Source: Paraburkholderia flava (GTDB lineage Bacteria > Pseudomonadota > Gammaproteobacteria > Burkholderiales > Burkholderiaceae). From it: a stretch of DNA of 64,000 nucleotides. This document shows, one piece after another, positions 28,607 through 37,608 of this stretch (the stretch's first letter is position 1; every line of letters starts with the position of its first letter). The notes beneath the pieces were generated by a model, which searched no databases, was not told where the DNA came from, and saw nothing but the letters and a program-made list of their open reading frames with translations. Both the position numbers and the translations under genes were made by a program. The DNA lies in contig NZ_SMRO01000002.1 in assembly GCF_004359985.1 (NCBI RefSeq), positions 434,001 through 498,000 of the forward strand. The letters are read 5' to 3'.

Positions 28607-29146
28607 TCAGCCGGAGGATTTCCGCCGCGCGTGCGCGCTCTTTTTCGACGATTGCGCTGGTGCACCGCTCGCCGCACCCGCACCTTGCACCGGCAATCGA
28701 GGCGACGCACGCTTCCCGGTGAGTTCAGCCCAGCGCTTTTCGAGCGCGCCCTCTGCAACCGGCTTGATCGATGTGCCCGAGCTTTGCGCATCCCATGTCT
28801 GCACCGAGAACGGATGCACGCGCAGCGCGGCGCGGTCGATCACCACCTGCTCGTGCGCATCGACGAGCCAGTCGTAGACGAAGTCGATGCACAGCCGGTA
28901 GCCGCGTTTGGTCGCGGGATCGGCGACCTCGTACGGCGCGCGCGTCACGTAGCCGGAGCCGAACACGCCGCGCGGTTCGGACGCGACCCGATGCAGGAAC
29001 ACGCGGTCGCCGGGCAGCAGGCTGCGCGCGAAGCCGCAGCCCCACACGTCGGTGACAGCTTCGCCGGCGGCCACGCGTTTCGCGATGTCCGGCAGCTCAG
29101 GCCACGGCCATTTCTTCGGGCTCCAGATCAGCAGAAAGGCGGTCAT
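28607..29146 (-). CDS. EVE/PUA-like domain protein
   Basis: Protein of 179 residues. The first 130 residues resemble the PUA-superfamily (EVE-like) domain found in front of HNH or McrB-type restriction nucleases: FLLIWSPKKWPWPEL, then WGCGFARSLLPGDRVFLHR, GVFGSGYVTRAPYEV and WDAQSSGTSI. Such domains bind modified DNA or RNA bases. Here the domain stands alone, followed only by a basic, Ala/Ser-rich tail with no nuclease motif. It lies upstream of hemL on the same strand (199-base gap) and divergent from the MFS gene. The function is not known. Confidence 0.65.
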   Translation of the reverse strand: MTAFLLIWSPKKWPWPELPDIAKRVAAGEAVTDVWGCGFARSLLPGDRVFLHRVASEPRGVFGSGYVTRAPYEVADPATKRGYRLCIDFVYDWLVDAHEQVVIDRAALRVHPFSVQTWDAQSSGTSIKPVAEGALEKRWAELTGKRASPRLPVQGAGAASGAPAQSSKKSAHARRKSSG

Positions 29147-29345
29147 CGGTCGATCGTCGGATGAAATGAAAACGGCAGCTTAACCGATGCGCGAGTGTGC
29201 CGCGCGCAGGTTCGGCGGCGAAATGCCGCAGGGCCGTCGGGTACAATCGACGCGGCTTCTGCGTGGTTTTATCTACTGTCTTATCCGATCCGGCGCCTTG
29301 CGCAAAACGGACCTTTTCCTGTTTTTCCTGCTGGATGTCCCGTCC

Positions 29346-30569
29346 ATGTCCCACCCCGTCAAACGCCGGCCCGATATCCGGTTGATCCTGCTGCTCGGTG
29401 CGCTCGCCGCGTGCGGCCCGCTCGCGACCGACATGTATCTGCCGAGCCTGCCGTCGATCGCCGACGCGTTCGGCGTCGTGCCTGGCATCGCGCAGTCCAC
29501 ACTGACGAGTTTCATGGCGGGCTTCTCGGTCGGCATGCTGCTGTACGGACCGCTCTCGGATGCATACGGCCGTCGCCCGATCCTGCTCGGCGGGATTGCG
29601 CTCTTCACGGTGTCGAGCATCGCGTGCGCGTTCTCTTATTCGATCGGCTCGCTCGTGTTCGTGCGCTTCCTGCAGGCGCTCGGCGCGGGCGCGGCGTCGG
29701 TGCTGTCGCGGGCGATCGCACGCGACGCGCACGAACCGACCGACGCCGCGCGCGTGCTGTCGATGGTCGCGATCGTCACTGCCGTCGGGCCGCTGCTTGC
29801 GCCGCTGATCGGCGGGCAGTTGCTGCTGCTCGGCAACTGGCGCATCGTGTTCGGCGTGTTGACGCTGTTCGGCGCGAGCTGCGCGGTCGCCGCGTATCTG
29901 CGCGTGCCCGAAACCTGGCCACGCGAAAAGCGTGCGAGTTCGGCGGTGCTGAAATCGTTCGCGGCATACGGCCGGCTGCTGCGCGATCCGATGGTGTGGG
30001 GGCACATGTTGTGCGGCGGGATGGCGTTCGCATCGATGTTCACGTACATCTCGGCGACACCGTTCGTCTACATCGAGTACTTCCACGTGTCGCCGCAGCA
30101 CTATGGGTTCTTCTTCGGGTTGAACGTGTTCGGCATCATGCTCGGCAACCTCGTCAACACGCGCTTCGTCGGACGCCTGGGGGCGCTGCGCATCATCTCG
30201 ATCGCCGCGACGATCAGCAGTGTCGCGTCGCTGTTCGTCGCGCTGATGTGCGTGACGGGGTGGGGCGGGTTGTGGTCGATCGTCGTCGGGCTGTTCTTTG
30301 TGGTCGGCGTGGTGGGCGTGCTGTCGGCGAACTGCGCGACCGATCTGATGCATCGCTATCCGCACAACGCGGGGGCGGCTGCTGCTGTGTTCGGGGCGAT
30401 GCAGCTTGCGCTCGGCGCGCTCGCTAGCGTCGTGGTCGGGCTGTGGCACGACACGTCGCCGGTCGGCATGGGTTTCACGATCGGCACGGCGGGCGTGCTG
30501 TGCTACCTGGGCAGGATGCTGATCGTGCGCTGGCACGACCGGCCGGTGCCGGCGGCGGTGGCGCAGTAG
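29346..30569 (+). CDS. Bcr/CflA family drug-resistance MFS exporter
   Basis: Inner-membrane protein of 407 residues with 12 predicted helices. It follows the Bcr pattern: ACGPLATDMYLPSLPSIADA in helix 1, PLSDAYGRRPILLGG (MFS motif A) after helix 2, RFLQALGAGAASVLSRAIAR in helix 4 (motif C/D region) and LGNWRIVFGVLT. It probably expels bicyclomycin-like drugs or dipeptides in exchange for protons. I chose the ATG at 29346, which gives the family start; the frame is open for another 53 codons upstream. Confidence 0.9.
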   Translation: MSHPVKRRPDIRLILLLGALAACGPLATDMYLPSLPSIADAFGVVPGIAQSTLTSFMAGFSVGMLLYGPLSDAYGRRPILLGGIALFTVSSIACAFSYSIGSLVFVRFLQALGAGAASVLSRAIARDAHEPTDAARVLSMVAIVTAVGPLLAPLIGGQLLLLGNWRIVFGVLTLFGASCAVAAYLRVPETWPREKRASSAVLKSFAAYGRLLRDPMVWGHMLCGGMAFASMFTYISATPFVYIEYFHVSPQHYGFFFGLNVFGIMLGNLVNTRFVGRLGALRIISIAATISSVASLFVALMCVTGWGGLWSIVVGLFFVVGVVGVLSANCATDLMHRYPHNAGAAAAVFGAMQLALGALASVVVGLWHDTSPVGMGFTIGTAGVLCYLGRMLIVRWHDRPVPAAVAQ

Positions 30570-30580
30570 GAGAGGGGGGC

Positions 30581-30605
30581 GACGGGCTCCAGCAGGGAGC
30601 CCGTC
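30581..30605. terminator. Hairpin between convergent MFS and glk genes
   Basis: Ten-base perfect arms (GACGGGCTCC at 30581-30590 and its complement at 30596-30605) around AGCAG. There is no long T tract on either side, so termination strength is uncertain. Confidence 0.55.
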
Positions 30606-30622
30606 GTGTTGCACGCGAAGCT

Positions 30623-32539
30623 TTAGTCGCGTGCAGTCGATGCCGCGCCGTGGCTCAGCCAGTCGAGCACGGCGGTCGCTTCGTCGTCGGAGCCGTCGCG
30701 CACCTTCGCCACCGCTTCGCGAACGTCGGCATCTGGTGCCGCACGACGGATCGCAACGCCGACCGCGAGGATGTCGATCATCAGCAGATGCAGCACGCGC
30801 GAGATCATCGACAGCTGCGATTCGCGCATCTCGATGTGATCCGTTTCGAGTGCGACCGTCGCGCGTTTCGCGAGCGGCGTGTTGCTCGACGTGATCGCGA
30901 TCACTTGCGCGCCGGCCTGCATCGCCACTTCGAGTACGCGCAGCAGTTCGGGCGCACGTCCCGACTTCGACACCGCGACGATCACGTCGCCCTTGCCGAG
31001 CAGCGCCGCCGACGCAGCCTGCATGTACAGGTCGCCGTACGCGATGGTCGGAATGCCGAAGCGGAAGAACTTGTAGTGCGCGTCCTGCGCGACGATGTTC
31101 GAGTTGCCGAGCCCGTAGAACTCGATGCGGCGCGCGCCGTTCAGCAGATCGATCGCGCGTTCGACGTGTTCGAAGTTCAGATGCTCGCGCAGCTGCAGGA
31201 TCGCCGACACGGTGTTGTCGAGCACCTTCGCGCCGAAGTCGGTGGCCGTATCGCCGAGGTGCACCTGGCTGTGGCTGACCGGAATCGTGCCGGTGAGACC
31301 AGTGGCGAGCTTCAGCTTGAAGTCGGACAGCCCCTGGCAGCCGAGCGAACGGCAGAAGCGGATCACCGTCGGCTGGCTGACGTCGGCCTTGCGCGCGATA
31401 TCGACGATCGGGTCGTTGATGATCGAGCGCGGATGATTCAACGCGAGATCGGCGACACGTCGTTCTGCCGGCGTCAGTGCATCGCGCATCTGGCGGATAC
31501 GCTCGAACACCGCCGACGATCCACCGCCCGCACGATTCGACAGTTGCTCCGCGAGAATCGCCGATACGCCGAGGAACGCCGGATACTCGGCGGTGATCAC
31601 GTAGGTCGGAACGTTCTGCAGATACGGTTCGAAACGACCCTTCGCTTCGAAACGTTCGCGGAACGGCGAGCGTGCAAATACTTCGCCGAGACGCGGCACG
31701 ACGCCGCCGCCGATGTAGATACCGCCGAGCGCACCGAGCGTCACCGCGACGTTACCCGCGAACGAACCGAGAATCGCGCAGAAGCAGTCGACCGCTTCGG
31801 CTGCGAGCGGTTCACCGTCGAGCGCGCGTCGCACGACTTCGGATGTATCGCAGGTCGCGGCGACGCGCTTCTTGTCGCGCCCCGCGAGCGCGCGATAGAT
31901 CACTTCGATACCGGGACCCGCGCAGACGCGTTCGAACGACACATGCGGCCACTTCTTGCGCGCGAACTGCAGCACGATGTCTTCGCGCTCGTCCTGCGGC
32001 GAGAAGCTCGCGTGACCGCCTTCGCTGCCGAGCGCGATCCAGCGATCGTCGGCGGGGATCAGGCCGGATACGCCGAGACCCGTGCCCGGTCCAAGCAAAC
32101 CGATTACGCTGTTCTGCCGGCGTGCACCGCCGCCGATCTGCACGCGCTGCGTATCGGTGAGACCGGGCAGCGCCATCGCGAGCGCGGTGAAGTCGTTGAC
32201 GACGAGCAGTGTGTCGAAGCCGAGCGCGCGGCGCGTCGCTTCGATCGAGAAGGTCCAGTCGTGATTCGTCATGCTCACCTGGTCGCCGTCGACCGGGTTC
32301 GCAATCGCGATCGCCGCGTGGTTCACGCGGCCGATCTTCGTATCCTTCAGATACTTCTTGATGACTTCGGCGACACCGGGGTACTCCGCACACGGATACA
32401 CCAGCACCTGGCCGATTTGGCCGGGACTGGTTTCAAGCGCGAAACGCGCATTGGTGCCGCCGATGTCGGCGAGAAGCCTCGGTCCGTCGGCGTGCTGACC
32501 CACACCGGGCACAGCCTTAGTTTGCACACCAGTAGACAT
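30623..32539 (-). CDS. glk: Glucokinase fused to HexR-like RpiR family regulator
   Basis: Protein of 638 residues joining two full proteins. Residues about 20-340 are a glucokinase ([14 protein letters not shown] phosphate loop, [20 protein letters not shown]-like region). Residues about 345-425 are an RpiR helix-turn-helix ([39 protein letters not shown]), and about 470-610 a SIS sugar-phosphate-binding domain ([35 protein letters not shown]). The kinase makes glucose-6-phosphate. The regulator half resembles HexR, which senses KDPG. It overlaps the end of pgl by 23 bases and is third in zwf-pgl-glk. Its likely operator is the palindrome at 34852. Confidence 0.95.
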   Translation of the reverse strand: MSTGVQTKAVPGVGQHADGPRLLADIGGTNARFALETSPGQIGQVLVYPCAEYPGVAEVIKKYLKDTKIGRVNHAAIAIANPVDGDQVSMTNHDWTFSIEATRRALGFDTLLVVNDFTALAMALPGLTDTQRVQIGGGARRQNSVIGLLGPGTGLGVSGLIPADDRWIALGSEGGHASFSPQDEREDIVLQFARKKWPHVSFERVCAGPGIEVIYRALAGRDKKRVAATCDTSEVVRRALDGEPLAAEAVDCFCAILGSFAGNVAVTLGALGGIYIGGGVVPRLGEVFARSPFRERFEAKGRFEPYLQNVPTYVITAEYPAFLGVSAILAEQLSNRAGGGSSAVFERIRQMRDALTPAERRVADLALNHPRSIINDPIVDIARKADVSQPTVIRFCRSLGCQGLSDFKLKLATGLTGTIPVSHSQVHLGDTATDFGAKVLDNTVSAILQLREHLNFEHVERAIDLLNGARRIEFYGLGNSNIVAQDAHYKFFRFGIPTIAYGDLYMQAASAALLGKGDVIVAVSKSGRAPELLRVLEVAMQAGAQVIAITSSNTPLAKRATVALETDHIEMRESQLSMISRVLHLLMIDILAVGVAIRRAAPDADVREAVAKVRDGSDDEATAVLDWLSHGAASTARD

Positions 32540-33206
32540 CGAGTCTCACTCCCTTGTCGTTCGCCAGCGTCGAGATGGCATTTTTTTGTAGTGCAGCGAC
32601 GGCGGCGTTCAGCACGTCGAGTTTCTTCTGGCCGGCGATCAGCAGGAACAGGTGCGGCACCTGTTTCAGCGCGCTCATCGACCAGCTGACGCGCGCATGC
32701 GGCGCGGCGCCCGGATGGACGGCGACGAAGTGGTCGGGCGTGGAGATCGCGAAGTCCCACTCGGGCGAATCCGCGAAGATCGACGCGGTGTGGCCGTCTT
32801 CACCCATGCCGAGCACGACGACATCGGGCACGCGGCGCGCGGGGTCGGCGTTCAACGCGGCGATGTGCGCGTCGAGCGGCTGCGTCACGTCGACGAGCGG
32901 CGCGAACGCGGCGTTACTCGCGGCGTTCTGCAACAGCGTTTCGTGAACCAGCCGTGCGTTGCTCGCGCTATCGGTCTCGGGCACCCAGCGGTCGTCGACG
33001 AGCGTCACGGCGATGCGCGACCAGTCGAACGGCTGGGTGGATAAGGTCTGCAGAAACGGGCGCGGACTGGTGCCGCCGGACACGGCGAGTGTCGCCGGGT
33101 GCGCGTCTGCCGATGCGGCAAGCGACGCATGTAACGCGTCGCCGACCGCCTTCGCCAGCGCGTCGGATTGGGCGCGCGGGTCGTCGAAAGCGTGAAGCTC
33201 GATCAC
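32517..33206 (-). CDS. pgl: 6-phosphogluconolactonase
   Basis: Protein of 229 residues, the second enzyme of the oxidative pentose phosphate and Entner-Doudoroff routes, hydrolysing 6-phosphogluconolactone. Typical segments: [58 protein letters not shown] and [17 protein letters not shown]. It lies 106 bases after zwf, and its end runs 23 bases into the glk reading frame, which suggests coupled translation. Confidence 0.95.
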   Translation of the reverse strand: MIELHAFDDPRAQSDALAKAVGDALHASLAASADAHPATLAVSGGTSPRPFLQTLSTQPFDWSRIAVTLVDDRWVPETDSASNARLVHETLLQNAASNAAFAPLVDVTQPLDAHIAALNADPARRVPDVVVLGMGEDGHTASIFADSPEWDFAISTPDHFVAVHPGAAPHARVSWSMSALKQVPHLFLLIAGQKKLDVLNAAVAALQKNAISTLANDKGVRLDVYWCAN

Positions 33207-33312
33207 TTCTCCTCCATGCTGCTTTTTTGTTGGTTCACAGGGTGGGCCTCAATGCGGCCCCGATGATTTCCGTCCAGCACCCGCGCGATTCAGCGCGCGG
33301 GCAGTACCCCGT

Positions 33313-34773
33313 TCAGTTCTCTTCCTCCAGCCAGCACGTGCCGTGCTGCGCCAGCATCGCACTGGCGGCCGCCGGTCCCCACGTACCTGCCGCGTACGGC
33401 TTCGGCGTCTTGTTCGCCGACGACCATTCGTTCAGGATCGGTTCGACCCAGCGCCATGCGGCTTCCTGTTCGTCGCGTCGCACGAACAGCGCGAGCCGTC
33501 CGTTGATCACGTCGAGCAGCAGACGTTGATACGCCTCCATCTGTCCTTCGCGGAAGAACTGGTCGAACGCGAGGTCGAGGTGGACGCTGGCGAGATTCAT
33601 CCCTTCGCCGGGCTGCTTCGCAAGACAGTAGAGCCGGATCGTTTCGTTCGGCTGCAGACGGATGACGAGTCGGTTCGAACCGGCACGCAGCGCGGTCGCG
33701 CCGAGCGCCGAATGCGGCACCGGCCGGAAGTTCACGACGATTTCCGCGACCCGGTCGGCAAGCCGCTTGCCGGTACGCAGGAAGAACGGCACGCCGGACC
33801 AGCGCCAGTTTTCGATCTCGACTTTAAGTGCGACGAAGGTCTCGGTCGTGCTGTCCTGCTTCACGCCGGGTTCGGTCGCGTATGCGGGCACTGCGGTGCC
33901 GCGAATCACGCCCGCGTGATACTGGCCGCGCACCGCGACGCGCGCGATGTCGCGCTGATCGATCGGCTTGAGCGCGCGCAGCACACGGAGTTTTTCGTCG
34001 CGGACCGAATCGGAATCCATCGAATGCGGCGGCTCCATCGCGACAATGGAGAGCAGTTGCAGCAGATGGTTCTGCACCATGTCGCGCAGTGCGCCGGTGT
34101 TGTCGTAAAAATCGCCGCGCGCTTCGACGCCGAGTTCTTCCGCGATCGTGATCTGGATGCTTTCGACCCACTCGCGACGCCACAACGGTTCGAACAGCGC
34201 ATTGCCGAAGCGCAGCGCGAGCAGGTTCTGCACCGGCTCCTTGCCGAGATAGTGGTCGATCCGGTAGATCTGTTCTTCCGCGAAGATTTCGCCGACCGCG
34301 TCGTTGATCGCGTTCGACGAACGAAGATCGTATCCGAGCGGTTTCTCCAGCACGATGCGCGCGTTTTCGTTGAGACCGACGGCAGCGAGCGCATGACAGA
34401 TCGGCACGAACAGCGACGGCCCGGTGGCGAGATAGAACACGCGCGTGCCCGACAGCCGGTTCACCTCGTCGCGCAGCAGCACGAAATCTTCGGCCTTGCT
34501 CAGATCGAGCCGCACGTATTCGATGCGTGCGAGGAACCGTTCCCACGCGGCTTCGTCGAGACCGTTCTTCGAGACGTACGGCTTGACGTGCCCGTTCACC
34601 CATTCGATGTACCCGGCGCGATCGTCCGCGTGACGCGCGACGCCGACGATTTTGCCGCCTTCCGCAAGCATGCCCGCGCGATGCGCTTCATACAGCGCGG
34701 GGAGGATCTTGCGCATCGACAGATCGCCGGTTCCGCCGAAGAGAACGAAGGTGAAACTTGAATCGGTTTGCAT
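33313..34773 (-). CDS. zwf: Glucose-6-phosphate 1-dehydrogenase
   Basis: Protein of 486 residues, normal for Zwf, oxidising glucose-6-phosphate to the lactone with NAD(P)+. The nucleotide-binding motif is FGGTGDLSMRKILPALY at the N-terminus, and the active-site segment is RIDHYLGKEPVQNLLALRFG. LEKPLGYD contains the conserved EKP triplet. I chose the ATG at 34773, with GGAGACTC just upstream; a longer start at 34848 would lie inside the promoter region. First gene of zwf-pgl-glk, with a divergent sugar importer behind it. Confidence 0.97.
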   Translation of the reverse strand: MQTDSSFTFVLFGGTGDLSMRKILPALYEAHRAGMLAEGGKIVGVARHADDRAGYIEWVNGHVKPYVSKNGLDEAAWERFLARIEYVRLDLSKAEDFVLLRDEVNRLSGTRVFYLATGPSLFVPICHALAAVGLNENARIVLEKPLGYDLRSSNAINDAVGEIFAEEQIYRIDHYLGKEPVQNLLALRFGNALFEPLWRREWVESIQITIAEELGVEARGDFYDNTGALRDMVQNHLLQLLSIVAMEPPHSMDSDSVRDEKLRVLRALKPIDQRDIARVAVRGQYHAGVIRGTAVPAYATEPGVKQDSTTETFVALKVEIENWRWSGVPFFLRTGKRLADRVAEIVVNFRPVPHSALGATALRAGSNRLVIRLQPNETIRLYCLAKQPGEGMNLASVHLDLAFDQFFREGQMEAYQRLLLDVINGRLALFVRRDEQEAAWRWVEPILNEWSSANKTPKPYAAGTWGPAAASAMLAQHGTCWLEEEN

Positions 34774-34841
34774 GAGTCTCCGTCGATGTCCTGGGTGCCG
34801 CAGAGGGGTACGAACGCGGCCGTAGTCCGATAAAATTTTTT

Positions 34842-34870
34842 TTGACACTGAATTGTAGTTTAACTACAAT
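34842..34870 (+). promoter_or_regulatory. Sigma70 promoter of the sugar importer operon
   Basis: TTGACA (34842-34847), an optimal 17-base spacer and TACAAT (34865-34870), nearly consensus. The -10 box is the right arm of the HexR-type palindrome. Predicted start of transcription near 34877, giving a leader of about 390 nt before gtsA. Confidence 0.8.
34852..34870. promoter_or_regulatory. HexR-type operator palindrome
   Basis: Perfect palindrome of two 9-base arms (ATTGTAGTT, central T, AACTACAAT). The inner 15 bases, TGTAGTTTAACTACA, fit the HexR consensus as I recall it (TGTARTWWWAYTACA). It lies between zwf and the sugar importer and overlaps the -10 boxes of promoters on both strands. The regulator is probably the glk-RpiR fusion 2.3 kb away. 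Binding is inferred from symmetry and context. Confidence 0.8.
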
Positions 34871-34879
34871 CCAAATCAA
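34852..34879 (-). promoter_or_regulatory. Sigma70 promoter of zwf-pgl-glk
   Basis: On the minus strand TTGATT (34879-34874), 16 bases and TACAAT (34857-34852). The -10 is the left arm of the same palindrome. Predicted start near 34845, about 70 nt upstream of the zwf ATG. Confidence 0.7.
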
Positions 34880-35215
34880 GAGGTAACGCTAATTCGACGA
34901 AAAAAGCAGGCTCGCAACAGCGAGGTGCGCGTTTTCCCGAACCGGCTATCGTCCCCCGCATGTTAACGGAACATAAGTTTTTTGCCTGTTCCACAGGACA
35001 TGCGCGGCGCACCTCGAGTCTGCAGCGCGCCTCAGGCGCAGCGATACAAGCGCGTACGAGGCGGGGCAGGCAAAAATCAAAAGAGGAGACAGTCAGTTGC
35101 ATCCCGAATCACTCATCTCTTGAGCGTCCCGCGGCCGACCCCGGCTCGCCGGCGCGTGCATGCGCATGTGTCAGCTGGACGTCCGCCCGTGTTTTGCCTG
35201 TTTGATCAACCACGC
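34880..35215 (+). other. Long untranslated leader before gtsA
   Basis: About 340 bases of predicted transcribed leader without a convincing gene; the frames here are Arg/Ser-rich shadows. It ends at a terminator-like element, so it might give a short RNA or allow attenuation. Confidence 0.4.
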
Positions 35216-35246
35216 GCCCTGGCATGTCGGGGGCTTTTGTTTTTTT
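35216..35246 (+). terminator. Terminator-like hairpin in the gtsA leader
   Basis: A short stem (GCCCT 35216-35220 with GGGGC 35230-35234, one G-U pair) is followed by TTTTGTTTTTTT. It ends 7 bases before the gtsA ribosome site (CTGGAGGAG). The stem is weak, so it may be an attenuator or simply a T-rich tract. Confidence 0.35.
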
Positions 35247-35269
35247 CAGGTGTCTGGAGGAGATAAGCA

Positions 35270-36517
35270 ATGAAAATCCGCGCGATCATGGGTGCCCTGT
35301 GCGCCGCAGGTCTGTTGTGTGGCGTGTCGGCAGTGCAGGCTGCCGAGTCCATCGAAGTGCTGCACTGGTGGACTTCGGGCGGCGAATCGAAAGCCGTCGG
35401 CGTCCTGAAAGACGACATGACGAAGCAGGGTTACACGTGGAAGGATTTCGCGGTTGCGGGCGGCGCAGGTGCGGCGGCCATGACGGCACTGAAGACGCAG
35501 GTGATCTCGGGCAACGCGCCGACCGCCGCGCAGATCAAGGGTCCGCTGATCCAGGAATGGGCCGATCAGGGCGTGCTGGTGCCGATCGATTCGGTCGCGG
35601 GTGACTGGAAGAAAAATCTGCCGCCGCAGATCGACAAGATCATGCACGCGGGCGGCCACTATGTTGCAGCGCCGTTCTCTGTGCACCGGGTCAACTGGGT
35701 GTGGATCAACAAGGCCGCGCTCGACAAGGTGGGTGCGAAGGTGCCGACCACCTGGCCGGAATTCTTCGCCGTTGCCGACAAGCTGAAGGCAGCGGGCATC
35801 CAGCCGGTCGCCGCCGGCGGTCAACCGTGGCAGGATCTGACGCTGTGGGAAGACGTCGTGCTGTCGCAAGGCGCGGACTTCTACAAGAAGGCGCTGGTCG
35901 ACCTCGACCAGAAGACCCTGACATCGCCGCAAATGGTCAACGTGTTCGACACGGTCCGCAAGATCGAGTCGTACATGGATAACGGTCGCACCGGCCGCGA
36001 CTGGAATCTCGCGACGGCGATGGTCATCAACGGCAAGGCCGGCATGCAGTTCATGGGTGACTGGGCGAAGGGCGAGTTCGCGAACGCGGGCAAGCAACCG
36101 GGCTCGGACTACATCTGCGCACCGGTGCCGGGCACGGCGAAGCAATACACGTTCAACGTCGATTCGTTCGTGTTCTTCCAGCAGAAAGGCCAGAAGGATG
36201 CAACGGCTGGTCAGCTCGCGCTGGCAAAGACGATCATGAGCCCGGCATTCCAGGAGCAGTTCAGCCTGTACAAGGGGTCGATCCCGGTGCGCCTCGGCGT
36301 GTCGATGGACAAGTTCGACGCTTGCGGCAAGCAGTCGTATGCGGATGAGCAGACCGCGATCAAGGCAGGCGGCTATCTCCCGTCGCTCGCCCACGGTATG
36401 GCTCAGGCGGATGCGACCGCCGGTGCGATCACCGACGTCGTGACGAAGTTCATGAACTCGACGCAGGATTCGAAGTCTGCAGTGGCAGATCTCGCGAAGG
36501 CTGCGAAGACGAAGTAA
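35270..36517 (+). CDS. gtsA: Sugar (glucose-type) ABC transporter substrate-binding protein
   Basis: Periplasmic binding protein of 415 residues with a signal peptide (KIRAIMGALCAAGLLCGVSA, cleavage after VQA) and an excellent ribosome site (CTGGAGGAG). It belongs to the carbohydrate uptake CUT1 group: ESIEVLHWWTSGGESKAVGV at the mature start, GNAPTAAQIKGPLIQEWADQ, YVAAPFSVHRVNWVWINKAA and GMQFMGDWAKGEF. The divergent zwf-pgl-glk genes and the shared operator point to glucose, as in Pseudomonas GtsA; substrate by context only. First gene of a four-gene importer operon. Confidence 0.92.
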   Translation: MKIRAIMGALCAAGLLCGVSAVQAAESIEVLHWWTSGGESKAVGVLKDDMTKQGYTWKDFAVAGGAGAAAMTALKTQVISGNAPTAAQIKGPLIQEWADQGVLVPIDSVAGDWKKNLPPQIDKIMHAGGHYVAAPFSVHRVNWVWINKAALDKVGAKVPTTWPEFFAVADKLKAAGIQPVAAGGQPWQDLTLWEDVVLSQGADFYKKALVDLDQKTLTSPQMVNVFDTVRKIESYMDNGRTGRDWNLATAMVINGKAGMQFMGDWAKGEFANAGKQPGSDYICAPVPGTAKQYTFNVDSFVFFQQKGQKDATAGQLALAKTIMSPAFQEQFSLYKGSIPVRLGVSMDKFDACGKQSYADEQTAIKAGGYLPSLAHGMAQADATAGAITDVVTKFMNSTQDSKSAVADLAKAAKTK

Positions 36518-36532
36518 GCAGGATGACCGCGT

Positions 36533-36562
36533 GCCCGGTTGCGACTCCACGCGTAACCGGGC
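36533..36562 (+). promoter_or_regulatory. Intercistronic hairpin after gtsA
   Basis: GCCCGGTT (36533-36540) pairs with AACCGGGC (36555-36562), with further pairing inside and no T tract. Such hairpins after the binding-protein gene often protect its mRNA and raise its level over the permease genes. Confidence 0.5.
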
Positions 36563-36666
36563 GCGCGCGTCACGCATGACGCGTTACCCAGAGCCACACC
36601 CCATGCCAGCCCAGCGTTGCGTGTCATACCTGCAGTCGCAGGCAGCACAGTTTCAGGAGTCGAGTA

Positions 36667-37608
36667 GTGACTGCTTCTCTTAGCGGAAACGGGAAGAACA
36701 CGGCCGCCGTGACCCGCCGCACATCGCCGCTCGCGGCGCTAGCCGACCGCTGGATCCCGAAGCTGGTGCTTTCTCCCAGCATCGTGATCAGCCTGATCTT
36801 TGTTTACGGTTTTATCCTCGTCACCGGTTTTCTGTCGTTGTCCGATTCGCGGTTGATGCCTCGCTACAACTTCGTGGGCCTCGACCGCTATCGCGAGCTT
36901 TTCGAAAACGACGTCTGGTGGACCGCCGCCGCAAACCTCGGCTGGTTCGGTATTCCATTCATTGCGATCTGTGTCGGGCTCGGCCTGTTCCTCGCCATCC
37001 TGCTCGATCAGCGCATCCGCAACGAAGGCGCATTGCGTGCAGTTTTCCTGTATCCGATGGCGCTGTCGTTCATCGTGACCGGCACTGCATGGCAATGGAT
37101 CCTGAACCCCAACCTCGGCATGCAGAAGGTGTTCCATGACTGGGGCTGGACGAGCTTTACGTTCGACTGGCTGGACAATCCCGACCGCGCGATTTTCTGC
37201 ATCGTGATCGCGGCCGTCTGGCAATCCACCGGCTTCGTGATGGCGCTGTTTCTCGCCGGCCTGCGCGGTGTCGACGCCGAAATCTTCAAGGCTGCACAGG
37301 TGGACGGTGCGCGGCTGCCTACTATTTATCGCCGCATCGTGATTCCGAGCATGCGTCCGGTGTTCTTCTCGGTGCTGCTGATTCTCTGTCACCTCACGAT
37401 CAAGACCTTCGACCTCGTCGTCGCGCTGACCGCGGGCGGCCCGGGTACGTCGTCGTCGCTGCCGGCCATGTTTATGTACACGTTTTCGTTTAACCGCGGG
37501 CAGCTCGGTGTCGGCGCAGCGTCGTCGATGATGATGCTCGCGACCGTCGTAGCTGTGCTCGTGCCGCTGATGTACATGGAATCGAGGAGCACGCGCAATG
37601 CAGCCTAA
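36667..37608 (+). CDS. gtsB: Sugar ABC transporter permease, first subunit
   Basis: Inner-membrane protein of 313 residues with six or seven helices, MalF-like (CUT1). It has a GTG start with GGAG nearby. The ATPase-docking loop EAA motif reads VDAEIFKAAQVDGARLPTIY, followed by RRIVIPSMRPVF. It overlaps the next permease gene by 11 bases, showing coupled translation. With the second permease it forms the membrane channel for the GtsA-bound sugar. Confidence 0.93.
   Translation: MTASLSGNGKNTAAVTRRTSPLAALADRWIPKLVLSPSIVISLIFVYGFILVTGFLSLSDSRLMPRYNFVGLDRYRELFENDVWWTAAANLGWFGIPFIAICVGLGLFLAILLDQRIRNEGALRAVFLYPMALSFIVTGTAWQWILNPNLGMQKVFHDWGWTSFTFDWLDNPDRAIFCIVIAAVWQSTGFVMALFLAGLRGVDAEIFKAAQVDGARLPTIYRRIVIPSMRPVFFSVLLILCHLTIKTFDLVVALTAGGPGTSSSLPAMFMYTFSFNRGQLGVGAASSMMMLATVVAVLVPLMYMESRSTRNAA

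Noticed and set aside
29097..30614. A 505-codon minus-strand frame opposite the Bcr/CflA gene
   Set aside because: His/Arg/Glu-rich shadow; the plus-strand frame encodes clear membrane helices and MFS motifs.
30443..32689. A 748-codon plus-strand frame opposite glk-rpiR
   Set aside because: Arg/Glu/Ala-rich shadow of the well-supported glucokinase-RpiR gene; no ribosome site or domain.
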